Of a stretch of 38,051 bases of DNA, positions 22,838-30,105 are shown one piece after another. This stretch comes from Lentisphaeria bacterium UBA1784 (lineage in GTDB: Bacteria > Verrucomicrobiota > Lentisphaeria > Victivallales > Victivallaceae), in NCBI GenBank assembly GCA_002315455.1, contig DCGG01000175.1, positions 1-38,051 on the forward strand, given 5' to 3'. The first letter of the stretch is position 1; each line of letters opens with the position of its first letter. A model generated the notes under the pieces. It made no database searches, was not told the origin of the DNA, and worked only from the letters and a program-made list of their open reading frames with translations. The position numbers were made by a program, and so were the translations under genes.

Positions 22838-23830
22838 ATGAAAATCGCAGTTCTAAGTGATGGAGCCTGGGGTACCGCCCTGGCGGTCAATCTCGTTTCC
22901 AACCGCCATCAGGTCACCACCTGGGGGCCCTTCCCGGATTATCTCGCAGAAATGGAACGATCCCGGGAGAACTCCCGGTTCCTGCCCGGAGTCAAACTTC
23001 CGCCTGAACTGCACTTCGAGAGCGACATCGCCAAGGCTACCGCCGGATGCGATCTGCTGCTCCTCGCCACCCCCACCCAGTTCCTCCGGAGCGTCCTGCG
23101 GAAACTGAAGCCCTGTTTCGATCCGGCAAAGCAACTGGTGGTCAACGTGGCCAAAGGCATCGAAGTAGACAGCTGGCTCCGGGTGAGCCAGATCACCGGG
23201 TCCGAACTGGGTCCGTGCCGCTACGTGGCCCTCTCCGGGCCCAGCCACGCCGAGGAGGTCAGCCGCGGCGTCCCCACCCTCGTGGTGGCGGCCAGCACCG
23301 ACGACGATGCGGCCATGACCGTGCAGAAGACCTTTATGAATGAGCGCTTCCGGGTCTATACTTCCGGCGACGTCACCGGCGTGGAACTGGGCGGAGCGCT
23401 CAAGAACGTCATCGCCATCGCCGCAGGAGCCATCGACGGCATGAAGCTGGGGGACAATCCCAAGGCCGCCCTGCTGACCCGGGGCATCTGCGAGATGTCC
23501 CGTCTGGGCGAAGCCCTCGGCGGACAGCGGCAGACCTTCAACGGGCTGAGCGGCATCGGCGATCTGATCGTCACCTGCACCAGCGGCCACAGCCGCAACC
23601 GCCACGTGGGCGAAGAACTGGGCCGGGGCAGAAAACTTGCCGAGATCCTTCACAACATGGGCATGGTGGTGGCAGAAGGCGTTCCAACGGCGAAAGGCGC
23701 CTTCCATCTGGCCCGCACCGCCGGAGTGGAAACCCCGCTGATCGACGCGATCCACACGGTGCTTTTCGATGACCTGGACATCCGGCAGGCTGTGAACTCC
23801 CTCATGACCCGGGACCCCAAGGCGGAATGA
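22838..23830 (+). CDS. gpsA: Glycerol-3-phosphate dehydrogenase [NAD(P)+]
   Basis: GpsA reduces dihydroxyacetone phosphate to sn-glycerol-3-phosphate, the backbone of phospholipids. The 330-aa length is typical. The substrate and catalytic regions are intact: LSGPSHAEEVSRG, the catalytic Lys in ELGGALKNVIAIAAG, KAALLTRGICEM and FNGLSGIGDLIVTCTSGHSRN. The N-terminal cofactor loop reads VLSDGAWGTALA, where the family consensus is G-A-G-A-W-G, so the first Gly is replaced by Ser. AT-rich sequence with a TATATT box (22786-22791) but a poor -35 precedes the gene. A hairpin follows its stop. Confidence 0.93.
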   Translation: MKIAVLSDGAWGTALAVNLVSNRHQVTTWGPFPDYLAEMERSRENSRFLPGVKLPPELHFESDIAKATAGCDLLLLATPTQFLRSVLRKLKPCFDPAKQLVVNVAKGIEVDSWLRVSQITGSELGPCRYVALSGPSHAEEVSRGVPTLVVAASTDDDAAMTVQKTFMNERFRVYTSGDVTGVELGGALKNVIAIAAGAIDGMKLGDNPKAALLTRGICEMSRLGEALGGQRQTFNGLSGIGDLIVTCTSGHSRNRHVGEELGRGRKLAEILHNMGMVVAEGVPTAKGAFHLARTAGVETPLIDAIHTVLFDDLDIRQAVNSLMTRDPKAE

Positions 23831-23886
23831 TCCTCCCCGCATAAGATTTGCAAGGCATTTCCGGAAGCCATCCTCCCGGAAACGGC

Positions 23887-23917
23887 AACGGGCGGACTGC
23901 ATCGCAGTTCGCCCGTT
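23887..23917 (+). terminator. Strong hairpin after gpsA
   Basis: A 14-bp stem (23887-23900 with 23904-23917) with one G-T wobble and a 3-base loop. It lies between gpsA and the convergent pseudopilin gene. The T-tract after it is weak (GTTGT). Confidence 0.6.
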
Positions 23918-23949
23918 GTTGTACCGGCTCCTGAAAACAGGAACGCAAC

Positions 23950-24750
23950 TTACTTCGTAGTGGTCGTGTGAGACAAATCTTCCTGCAGGGTCGTCTCGAT
24001 CTCCACGGAGGAGTCCCGCAGCTCGCCGGGGCCCATTATCCGGGAACTGCCATCGGCCATGCCGACCACGGTCGTTCCCTTATGGATCATTGTGATCAGA
24101 CCTTTTCCTTCTTTGCTGCCGGCAGAAAAGCGGTCATACGTGTTGGGAGAGGGCGCTCCCGATATGAAGGTATCGGCGAAGATGATCAGATTGGCAGGAT
24201 CCTTCATGCGCATGAGATTGTAGGAGACCGTCTTCTTGTCCTTATAGGAGCGGAAGCGGCCGACGACTTCGATCACGTCCTTATCATCCTTTGTCTTCCC
24301 AGTGTACCAACTGTCGCTTTTTTCTGAAAGATCCAGCATTCCCACGGCATTGGCTCCACTGGTATAGAGAAAATGCATATCTGCTTCCGTACACAACAGT
24401 ATCTTGTCTTCCGGCATGTAGCCGATCGCTCCTCCAATACGAATTTCCTTATCCGTCAACTTCTTTCTGCCCGTTTTGCCGCTCAAAATCATGGCGTAGT
24501 TCGCATTGCTCGCAGCCTTTTTTTCATCGACATCCTTGCCGTATGACTTCAGCAGGAACGGGATGTGCTGCTTGTTGTCGCCGGCGTACTGCAAAGCGGC
24601 GAGCCCCAACTGATGGCGGTTGTTGACGCAATCCGTACGGACGCTGGTGGCCCGGGCTCCGCCGAGGGCGGGCATGATCATGCCGGCCAGAACACCGATG
24701 ATACCGATGACGACCAGAAGTTCCACCAGAGTGAAAGACGATTTTTTCAT
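23950..24750 (-). CDS. Pseudopilin-like protein with N-methylation motif and H-X9-DG motif
   Basis: A 266-aa type II/IV-pilin-like protein. The start at 24750 follows GGAGAA and gives KKSS, then FTLVELLVVIGIIGVLAGMI, the class III signal that prepilin peptidase cleaves before Phe6 with Glu at +5. One membrane helix follows, then a globular part with NNRHQLGLAALQYAGDN. Near the C-terminus His223 is followed nine residues later by Asp-Gly (HKGTTVVGMADG), the H-X9-DG motif typical of the DUF1559-like pilin families of Planctomycetota, Verrucomicrobiota and Lentisphaerota. The protein extends 32 residues beyond it with a Thr-rich end. It stands alone with its own promoter; no secretion ATPase or peptidase is near. 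Its biological role is not known. Confidence 0.88.
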   Translation of the reverse strand: MKKSSFTLVELLVVIGIIGVLAGMIMPALGGARATSVRTDCVNNRHQLGLAALQYAGDNKQHIPFLLKSYGKDVDEKKAASNANYAMILSGKTGRKKLTDKEIRIGGAIGYMPEDKILLCTEADMHFLYTSGANAVGMLDLSEKSDSWYTGKTKDDKDVIEVVGRFRSYKDKKTVSYNLMRMKDPANLIIFADTFISGAPSPNTYDRFSAGSKEGKGLITMIHKGTTVVGMADGSSRIMGPGELRDSSVEIETTLQEDLSHTTTTK

Positions 24751-24874
24751 AGAGTTCTCCCGTTTTGTTTCCAAAGGAATCCTGTCAGAATCCACAACTT
24801 GCACGGCTTAAGATACACCGAAGACAGACAAAATGCAAATCTCTCCGGAGGCTCCGGCTGACAAACTTTTCATT

Positions 24875-24903
24875 AATTATGTGAGTTTTCTGCGATTTGT
24901 CAA
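24875..24903 (-). promoter_or_regulatory. Promoter for the pseudopilin gene
   Basis: Minus strand: TTGACA (24903-24898), 17 bp, ATAATT (24880-24875); a TAATTA box at 18 bp is also possible. The first 12 bases, TTGACAAATCGC, are identical to those of the galE promoter. Confidence 0.55.
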
Positions 24904-24922
24904 CGTTTTTCCGGCGATCCCC

Positions 24923-24951
24923 TTGCAAAAAAGGGAAAGAAAGAGTATCTT
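24923..24951 (+). promoter_or_regulatory. Sigma70-type promoter for the GT2 gene
   Basis: TTGCAA (24923-24928), 17 bp of purines, TATCTT (24946-24951), divergent from the pseudopilin promoter. Confidence 0.6.
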
Positions 24952-25007
24952 GAGCAAGGAACACTCTTTTGTTGTCAAGGATTTCATTCAACGAGGTCGT
25001 AACATAT

Positions 25008-25787
25008 ATGCCGGATGCGCCGCTTCTCACCATTCTCATCCCGAATTACAAGACGGAGGCCATGACCAAGCTCTGTCTGCGGTTGCTCCGGTGCCATACC
25101 GACCTCAGTTGCGTCCGGGTCATCGTCATTGACAACCAGTCAGAAGACGGGTCCGTGGAATACCTCCGGAGCGTCAGGTGGATCGACCTGCTGGAGCGCA
25201 GAACCGATGGCGAGAACGGCCCCGAGATGCACGCACGCGCCCTCGACGAAGCTCTCGCGCAGGTGACCACCCCCCTCGTCATGGTCATGCACACCGACAC
25301 CCTCGTCATCCATGACGGATGGCTGGACTACCTTCTGCAGGAACTGGGCGACGATCCCAAGTGCGCCGGAGTCGGCAGCTGGAAGATGGAGATCGTCTCC
25401 CCGCTGAAATACGTCGGCAAGTTCATCGAGGAATTCTTCCGGCGCTGCATCGGACGGCAACAAAAGGCGGAGGTCCGCTACCTCCGGAGTCACTGTGCGC
25501 TCTACCGCACGGGACTTCTCAGGCAATACACCAATGGATTCTTCGACGGCGACACCGCCGGACGCTCCCTCTTCCTTGCGCTGGAGCAGGCGGGATATCA
25601 TTTCAAATTCCTGCCGACGAAGGAACTGATGCGCTGGCTCCGGCACCTGAACCACGCCACCATGATTCTCAATCCCCGGCCCGGCGACCGCAAGACGGCA
25701 CGTTCTTCCGCAAGACGCCGGGTCCTGCGGGAACTGGAGTGCATGGACTACAGAAAGATCCTCGACGACGACACTCTCGACGCCTGA
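25008..25787 (+). CDS. Family 2 glycosyltransferase
   Basis: A 259-aa soluble GT-A fold enzyme. The first strand and donor-binding loop are LLTILIPNYKTEAMTK, followed by VRVIVIDNQSEDGSVEYL, where VDDGS is more usual. The DxD-like metal site is HTDT in MVMHTDTLVIHDGW near residue 105. The C-terminal third is short and basic, and no membrane helix is present. I chose the ATG at 25008, which sits after a GAGG at 24992 and begins exactly at the first strand; an upstream TTG would add 13 residues. It is monocistronic and ends at a bidirectional terminator shared with galE. The acceptor is unknown. Confidence 0.83.
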   Translation: MPDAPLLTILIPNYKTEAMTKLCLRLLRCHTDLSCVRVIVIDNQSEDGSVEYLRSVRWIDLLERRTDGENGPEMHARALDEALAQVTTPLVMVMHTDTLVIHDGWLDYLLQELGDDPKCAGVGSWKMEIVSPLKYVGKFIEEFFRRCIGRQQKAEVRYLRSHCALYRTGLLRQYTNGFFDGDTAGRSLFLALEQAGYHFKFLPTKELMRWLRHLNHATMILNPRPGDRKTARSSARRRVLRELECMDYRKILDDDTLDA

Positions 25788-25816
25788 TGCCTGCCACACT
25801 CCGGCGATTTGACCGC

Positions 25817-25863
25817 AAAAAAAACGCCTGCATCCGAATCCGGGTGCAGGCGTGACGTTTTTT
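25817..25863. terminator. Bidirectional terminator between the GT2 gene and galE
   Basis: A perfect 9-bp stem, ACGCCTGCA (25824-25832) with TGCAGGCGT (25845-25853), flanked by an A8 run on the left and a T6 run on the right. It works for both convergent genes. Confidence 0.85.
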
Positions 25864-25869
25864 CAGCGG

Positions 25870-26868
25870 TCAGCAGTTCTGCTGCCAGCGCCACGCATCG
25901 CGGCACATGTCGACCAAAGTCTTTTCCGCGCGCCAGTGGAGCAGTTCCTTCGCTTTGGAGGGATCGGAGTAGCAGGTGGCGATGTCCCCCGGACGCCGGG
26001 GCGCAATCACGTAGTTGATTTTGACGCCGTTGGCCTCCTCGAAGGCCTTGATCACGTCCAGCACACTGTAGCCGATCCCTGTACCGAGATTGAACACCTC
26101 CGCGCCCTTGCTGGTTTCCGCATAGGCGAGCGCCGCCACGTGGCCCTTGGCGAGGTCCACCACGTGGATGTAGTCCCGGACTCCGGTGCCGTCCGGCGTG
26201 GGATAGTCGTCGCCGTAAACGTTCAGATGCTCCCGGATCCCCACCGCCGTCTGGGTAAGGTAGGGCAGCAGATTGTTGGGGATGCCGTTGGGACGCTCCC
26301 CGATCAATCCGCTCTCATGGGCGCCGATGGGGTTGAAGTACCGCAGGAGGACGATGGACATCTCCGGGGCCGCCTTGGCCACGCCCTGCAGGATCTGCTC
26401 GATCATGTACTTGGTCCAGCCGTAAGGATTGGTGCAGTTGCCGGTGGGCGCGGTCTCCTTGAAGGGGGCTTCGCTGTTGGCGCCATAGACCGTGGCGGAA
26501 GAACTGAAGATCAGTTTTTTGCACTGAAACTCCCGCATGACCTCCAGCAGAGTGAGGGTGGTGTCCAAATTGTTGCGGTAGTATTCGACGGGTTTCGCAA
26601 CGGATTCGCCCACGGCCTTGAATCCCGCGAAATGGATGACCGCCTCAACGGGGAACTCCCGGAACACCGTCTGCAGCGCAGGCTTGTCCGCCACGTCCAA
26701 CTGCCGGAATGCCGGACGCTTGCCGGTGATCTTTTCGATCTTGTCGGCAATCTCCGCCTTGCTGTTGGAGAGGTCGTCGACGATGACCACCTCTTTTTTC
26801 GTCTTGATCAGTTCCACCGCCGTGTGTGAACCGATGAATCCCATTCCGCCGGTGAGAAGTACTGCCAT
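25870..26868 (-). CDS. galE: UDP-glucose 4-epimerase
   Basis: GalE interconverts UDP-glucose and UDP-galactose with bound NAD+, linking galactose use and glycan precursor supply. The 332-aa length fits. TGGMGFIGSH is the NAD loop at 6-15. Further motifs in order are DDLSNS, FAGFKAVGESV, FSSSATVYG with the catalytic Ser/Thr, NPYGWTKYMIE with the catalytic Tyr-x-x-x-Lys, LRYFNPIGAH, and RDYIHVVDLAKGH. The frame extends 32 codons further, but the ATG at 26868, after AAAGGA, starts the fold exactly. It is transcribed from a near-consensus promoter and ends at a bidirectional terminator. Confidence 0.95.
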   Translation of the reverse strand: MAVLLTGGMGFIGSHTAVELIKTKKEVVIVDDLSNSKAEIADKIEKITGKRPAFRQLDVADKPALQTVFREFPVEAVIHFAGFKAVGESVAKPVEYYRNNLDTTLTLLEVMREFQCKKLIFSSSATVYGANSEAPFKETAPTGNCTNPYGWTKYMIEQILQGVAKAAPEMSIVLLRYFNPIGAHESGLIGERPNGIPNNLLPYLTQTAVGIREHLNVYGDDYPTPDGTGVRDYIHVVDLAKGHVAALAYAETSKGAEVFNLGTGIGYSVLDVIKAFEEANGVKINYVIAPRRPGDIATCYSDPSKAKELLHWRAEKTLVDMCRDAWRWQQNC

Positions 26869-26922
26869 GATCGATCCGTCCTTTCTGCTTTCGTATTGAT
26901 CCGGTTTTCTCTGCACGTTCAT

Positions 26923-26951
26923 AATGTAGCGGATTCTCCGCGATTTGTCAA
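26923..26951 (-). promoter_or_regulatory. Near-consensus promoter for galE
   Basis: Minus strand: TTGACA (26951-26946), 17 bp, TACATT (26928-26923), 55 bp before the ATG. Shares TTGACAAATCGC and further spacer bases with the pseudopilin promoter. Confidence 0.75.
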
Positions 26952-26996
26952 CCGGGAAGTCCATCCTTTTCTTTGCGATATTTCCCCGGAATGTGC

Positions 26997-27024
26997 TTGC
27001 AATCCCGGAAAATCAGGCTATATT
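26997..27024 (+). promoter_or_regulatory. Sigma70-type promoter for the DUF975 gene
   Basis: TTGCAA (26997-27002), 16 bp, TATATT (27019-27024), 36 bp before the ATG at 27061. Confidence 0.68.
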
Positions 27025-27060
27025 CAAACCCGGAGACACAAATCGACAAGGAGGCAGATC

Positions 27061-27702
27061 ATGAACATGAACACGACCGCGATCTCGTTCGGCAATCTTT
27101 GGCGCACCTCCTGGACGGCGCTGAAAGGAAATTTCTGGAAAAGCATCGCCGTCATCTTCATCGTCGGCGCGCTGCAGAGCGCGGCCAGCTGTTTCAGTTT
27201 TTCCATCGGCACCATTCTGCTGCTGCCGCTGGAGATCGGAGTGACCATCTACTTTCTGCAGGTGGTGCGTGGAAGCGGTTCTCGGATCGAATCCATCTTT
27301 CTGCCGTTCAACAAGTACGGGCACTATCTCTGGGTCGCGATCCGCCCCAACGTCTTCGCGCTCCTCTGGGCCCTGCTCTTCGTCATCCCCGGGATCATCG
27401 CAAAGTACCGCTACGCACTCACCTACTACGTCGCCCTCGACGAACCGGAACTCTCCGCCAGAGAGGCCATGGCCAGGAGCTGCCGCATGATGAAAGGCCA
27501 CAAAATGCAGCTCTTCGGATATACCATCCTGATCGCGCTTCTGATCTCCGTTGCGACGGTGTTCACCCTCGGCATCGCGCTCTTCTGGCTGCTGCCCTGG
27601 TGCGGGAGTTTCATGGCCAACTACTATCTGGCGGTGAAGGCCGAATCGGAAGCCATCCCGGAGCAGGAGGCCGAAGCCTCCGCAGACGCGCCGGTCCGGT
27701 GA
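27061..27702 (+). CDS. DUF975 family integral membrane protein
   Basis: A 213-aa membrane protein of the DUF975 type with about four or five hydrophobic segments (IAVIFIVGALQSAASCFSF, IGTILLLPLEIGVTIYFLQVV, VFALLWALLFVIPGIIAKYRYAL, ILIALLISVATVFTLGIALFWLLPW). The family hallmark is the segment 'Y-R-Y-A-L-x-Y-Y-V-(A)-L-D-E-P-E-L-S-A-R-E-A', followed by SCRMMKGHKMQLF. The ATG at 27061 has a strong AAGGAGG; upstream in-frame starts would read through the promoter. The C-terminal tail is acidic (EAIPEQEAEASADA). The family's function is unknown. Confidence 0.85.
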   Translation: MNMNTTAISFGNLWRTSWTALKGNFWKSIAVIFIVGALQSAASCFSFSIGTILLLPLEIGVTIYFLQVVRGSGSRIESIFLPFNKYGHYLWVAIRPNVFALLWALLFVIPGIIAKYRYALTYYVALDEPELSAREAMARSCRMMKGHKMQLFGYTILIALLISVATVFTLGIALFWLLPWCGSFMANYYLAVKAESEAIPEQEAEASADAPVR

Positions 27703-27714
27703 CCGGAGTTTTTT
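27695..27714 (+). terminator. Short terminator overlapping the DUF975 stop codon
   Basis: TCCGG (27695-27699) and CCGGA (27703-27707) enclose the TGA stop and are followed by G and T6 (27709-27714). The stem is short, but the T-run is clear. Confidence 0.55.
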
Positions 27715-27737
27715 GCGGACTTCCCGGGGCGGAACGC

Positions 27738-27765
27738 TTGAAAAATCCCGGCTTCGGATTATAGT
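27738..27765 (+). promoter_or_regulatory. Sigma70-type promoter for mcsAB
   Basis: TTGAAA (27738-27743), 16 bp, TATAGT (27760-27765), 40 bp before the mcsA start. The first 12 bases, TTGAAAAATCCC, are identical to those of the sfsA promoter. Confidence 0.65.
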
Positions 27766-27805
27766 AAGTGTGGAATGCCAGAATTGAGGAGAGGCTCGAA
27801 CTGCC

Positions 27806-28390
27806 ATGTTATGCGACCATTGTAAAAAAAACGAAGCGACCATCCACATCAAGGAGATCCACGACGGCAAGTGCGTCAGTCTGAATCTCTGCGCTCAATG
27901 CGCCGCCAGCAAGGAGGAGAAGGGCGAACTGGGAGCCTTCGGGTTGAACCTCGCCGACGCCCTCTTCCATATCGGCGCCATCACCCAGAAACTCCAGCAG
28001 CAGAACGCTGCCCACGCCGGAGCGCAGAAATCCGGGGCATCCGATCCTGAATCGGCGGCGAAAAGTACCATACCGGAAGGTCCCGTCTGCCCCGTCTGCG
28101 GCTGGACTCCGGAGAAGATCCGGGAGGCCAACGGAAAACTGGGCTGTCCCGAATGTTACCGCACCTTCGCCGACATGATCAATAACGCCGTGGATCACTT
28201 TCAGCGGGGAAAAACGCATCTCGGCAAGCACCCCGCATCCCACCCCGGCCATGCGGAGGGCGCCCTGCACGCAGAACTGCAACGGCTCCGCCGGGAACTG
28301 CAGAACTGCGTCCGCAAAGAGGACTACGAACAGGCGGCCGTCTGCCGCGACCGGATCAAGGAGATCCAGGCCCGGCTGGATGAAAAGTAA
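27806..28390 (+). CDS. mcsA: McsA-like zinc-finger/UVR protein (arginine-kinase activator)
   Basis: A 194-aa protein with the McsA layout. Two N-terminal CxxC pairs (CDHCKKNEATIH, CAQCA) and a second zinc-binding pair (CPVCGWTPEKIREANGKLGCPECYRTF) are followed by a His-rich linker (HLGKHPASHPGH). The C-terminal UVR motif is ELQNCVRKEDYEQAAVCRDRIKEIQ. In Firmicutes McsA activates the protein arginine kinase McsB, which marks proteins for ClpCP. Here mcsB follows 24 bp downstream, so the pair is preserved, but ctsR and clpC are not adjacent. Start chosen at the ATG at 27806, giving the first zinc finger at once. Confidence 0.9.
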   Translation: MLCDHCKKNEATIHIKEIHDGKCVSLNLCAQCAASKEEKGELGAFGLNLADALFHIGAITQKLQQQNAAHAGAQKSGASDPESAAKSTIPEGPVCPVCGWTPEKIREANGKLGCPECYRTFADMINNAVDHFQRGKTHLGKHPASHPGHAEGALHAELQRLRRELQNCVRKEDYEQAAVCRDRIKEIQARLDEK

Positions 28391-28414
28391 TCCCGGAACC
28401 CAAAGGCGTTTCCC

Positions 28415-29476
28415 ATGAGCGACCCCATTGAAACTTTGTTGAAAAACCCGGTGAGTTTCCTCTGCGATGCACCGCCGGAGGAGGATATCGCCATCTCCAC
28501 CCGCATCCGGCTGGCCCGGAACCTCGCGGGATTCCCCTTCCCCTCCGCGGCGGACGAGGAGTCTGCGAAGGCCGTCTGCGACCGGGTCACCCGGGCGGCG
28601 GCGGAGTCCAACGCGCTGGGATGCCCCGATTGCTACCGTTTTGATCCCGCCGAAATGGCTCCGCTGGACCGGGAGATCCTTCTGGAACGCAGACTGGCCA
28701 GCCGGGATTTTCTGGAACGCCCATTCGGCACGCGGTTGCTGGTCCGGGGAGATGAATCCAGTTCCATCATGATCAACGAGGAGGATCAGCTCCGGCTGCA
28801 GACCATCCGGCCGGGGTTCCGCCTCGACGAGGTGTGGGAGGAGATCAACACCCTCGACGACGAATTGAGCGCACATCTGGAATACGCCTACGACGACCGC
28901 CTCGGATACCTCACCAGCTGTCCCACCAACCTCGGGACGGGAATGCGGGCCTCGGTGATGCTCCACCTGCCCGGTCTGGTGATGGCGGACGCCATCGGCC
29001 CCACCATGCAAGGCGTGCTGAAACTGAACCTCGCAGTCCGGGGGATCTTCGGCGAAGGTTCCGACCACCGGGGAGACCTCTTTCAGATCTCCAACCAGTC
29101 CACGCTGGGGGAGAGCGAGGCGCAGATCCTCGCCCATCTGAAGATGGTCATCGAACAACTGATCCGGCAGGAAAAAAATGCCCGTCAACGGCTGCTGGCA
29201 CAGGACCGTTACACCCTTCTGGATCAGGTAGGGCGCGCCTACGGGGCGCTGCTCCACAGCTACAAACTCTCCAGCGCAGAGGCGTTGAGCAGTCTCTCCA
29301 AACTCCGGCTGGGGGTCGATCTGAACCTTTTCGGCAAATTGGAGATCCTCCGGGTCAACGAACTCTTTCTCGCCATCAATCCGGCACATCTGCAGAAGTT
29401 GACCGGCGCCGAACTCTCCGAGGCCGAACGAGACGTCCGCCGCGCCTCCCTCTGCCGCGCGAAACTTCATCCGTAA
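28415..29476 (+). CDS. mcsB: Protein arginine kinase McsB
   Basis: A 353-aa phosphagen-kinase-fold enzyme that phosphorylates arginine side chains with ATP. Family features are ISTRIRLARNLAGFPFP near residue 27 (the SSRIRLARN signature), then LLVRGDESSSIMINEEDQLRLQ, the 'N-x-E-D-H' equivalent with Gln for His. Also seen are the catalytic Cys in YLTSCPTNLGTGMRASVMLHLP and VRGIFGEGSDHRGDLFQISNQ. Bacillus McsB is about 360 aa, so it is complete. It is coupled to mcsA. In Gram-positive bacteria arginine phosphorylation tags proteins for ClpCP; what it does in this lineage is not established from the sequence. Confidence 0.93.
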   Translation: MSDPIETLLKNPVSFLCDAPPEEDIAISTRIRLARNLAGFPFPSAADEESAKAVCDRVTRAAAESNALGCPDCYRFDPAEMAPLDREILLERRLASRDFLERPFGTRLLVRGDESSSIMINEEDQLRLQTIRPGFRLDEVWEEINTLDDELSAHLEYAYDDRLGYLTSCPTNLGTGMRASVMLHLPGLVMADAIGPTMQGVLKLNLAVRGIFGEGSDHRGDLFQISNQSTLGESEAQILAHLKMVIEQLIRQEKNARQRLLAQDRYTLLDQVGRAYGALLHSYKLSSAEALSSLSKLRLGVDLNLFGKLEILRVNELFLAINPAHLQKLTGAELSEAERDVRRASLCRAKLHP

Positions 29477-30029
29477 GAAGGAGCCGTTCTTCCCCTCCCC
29501 CGACTTTCGCAACGCGGTCCTCTCCGGCACTCTTTTGCTCCGGAGTTGTCATGGAAGGTCTCTCCCTCCGCAATGCGGTCCCTCTCAAACCCAAAGGTCC
29601 GCCCCCGCGGTGGACGTCCGCAACGCTCCCGGGTTGAAAGGAGGCCGCGATGACGGACCCTAAAATCCTGCCGTAACGTTATGGGCACTTCTAAAAGTTC
29701 ATTCCGGCGGCTTGCCGCCTTTGAGAAAAGTCCGCAACGCGCGACTTTTCGGCAGTTACCACTCCGAGTAGCCGCTTCAAATTTGCACATTGCGCCTTTT
29801 TCCTCACAGGCTCACAATCCATCCGTTTGAATTTTCAGAGGTGCCCTTGCCCTATGTCCCCCCCGCAAAAGTTAAAATAGCACCCATACCTGGACATTAT
29901 GCGTCCGGGTCTGATCATTTCCTGAAAATTCTTCGACTTTTTTATCATCCCGCCCCCGGGAGCCGCATCTCCGGACGGACCGGGATGGCAAATGATCGCG
30001 TTCCCCGGACGTTTTTTCAACACTTCCCA
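29477..30029. other. Gene-free stretch with short repeats and hairpins
   Basis: No convincing gene is seen on either strand in about 550 bp. CGCAACGC or CGCAATGC occurs four times (29508, 29569, 29619, 29733), twice extended to 13 bases ending GCGGTCC. Three hairpins are present: CTCCGG/CCGGAG (29522-29545), GGCGGC/GCCGCC (29706-29719) and AAAAGTC/GACTTTT (29726-29749), any of which could end mcsB transcription. It may be a decayed gene. Confidence 0.5.
29706..29749 (+). terminator. Tandem hairpins, candidate terminator after mcsB
   Basis: GGCGGC-TT-GCCGCC followed by TTTGA, then AAAAGTC (29726-29732) paired with GACTTTT (29743-29749) with a 10-base loop. They are 230 bp after the stop, so this is uncertain. 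Confidence 0.35.
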
Positions 30030-30058
30030 TTGAAAAATCCCCGTTTCTGCAGTAATGT
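30030..30058 (+). promoter_or_regulatory. Promoter for sfsA with shared 23-bp element
   Basis: TTGAAA (30030-30035), 17 bp, TAATGT (30053-30058), 48 bp before the ATG. CCCCGTTTCTGCAGTA plus ATGTATG (30039-30061) matches the peptidase promoter at 22 of 23 bases. Confidence 0.62.
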
Positions 30059-30105
30059 ATGCGCAGACGGTACCATGCCGCACCGCCGTTCAAACAGGAT
30101 CCCTC

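Noticed and set aside
27809..29530. 573-aa minus-strand frame opposite mcsA and mcsB
   Set aside because: It covers two clearly recognised + strand genes and their spacer; composition is that of an antisense shadow.
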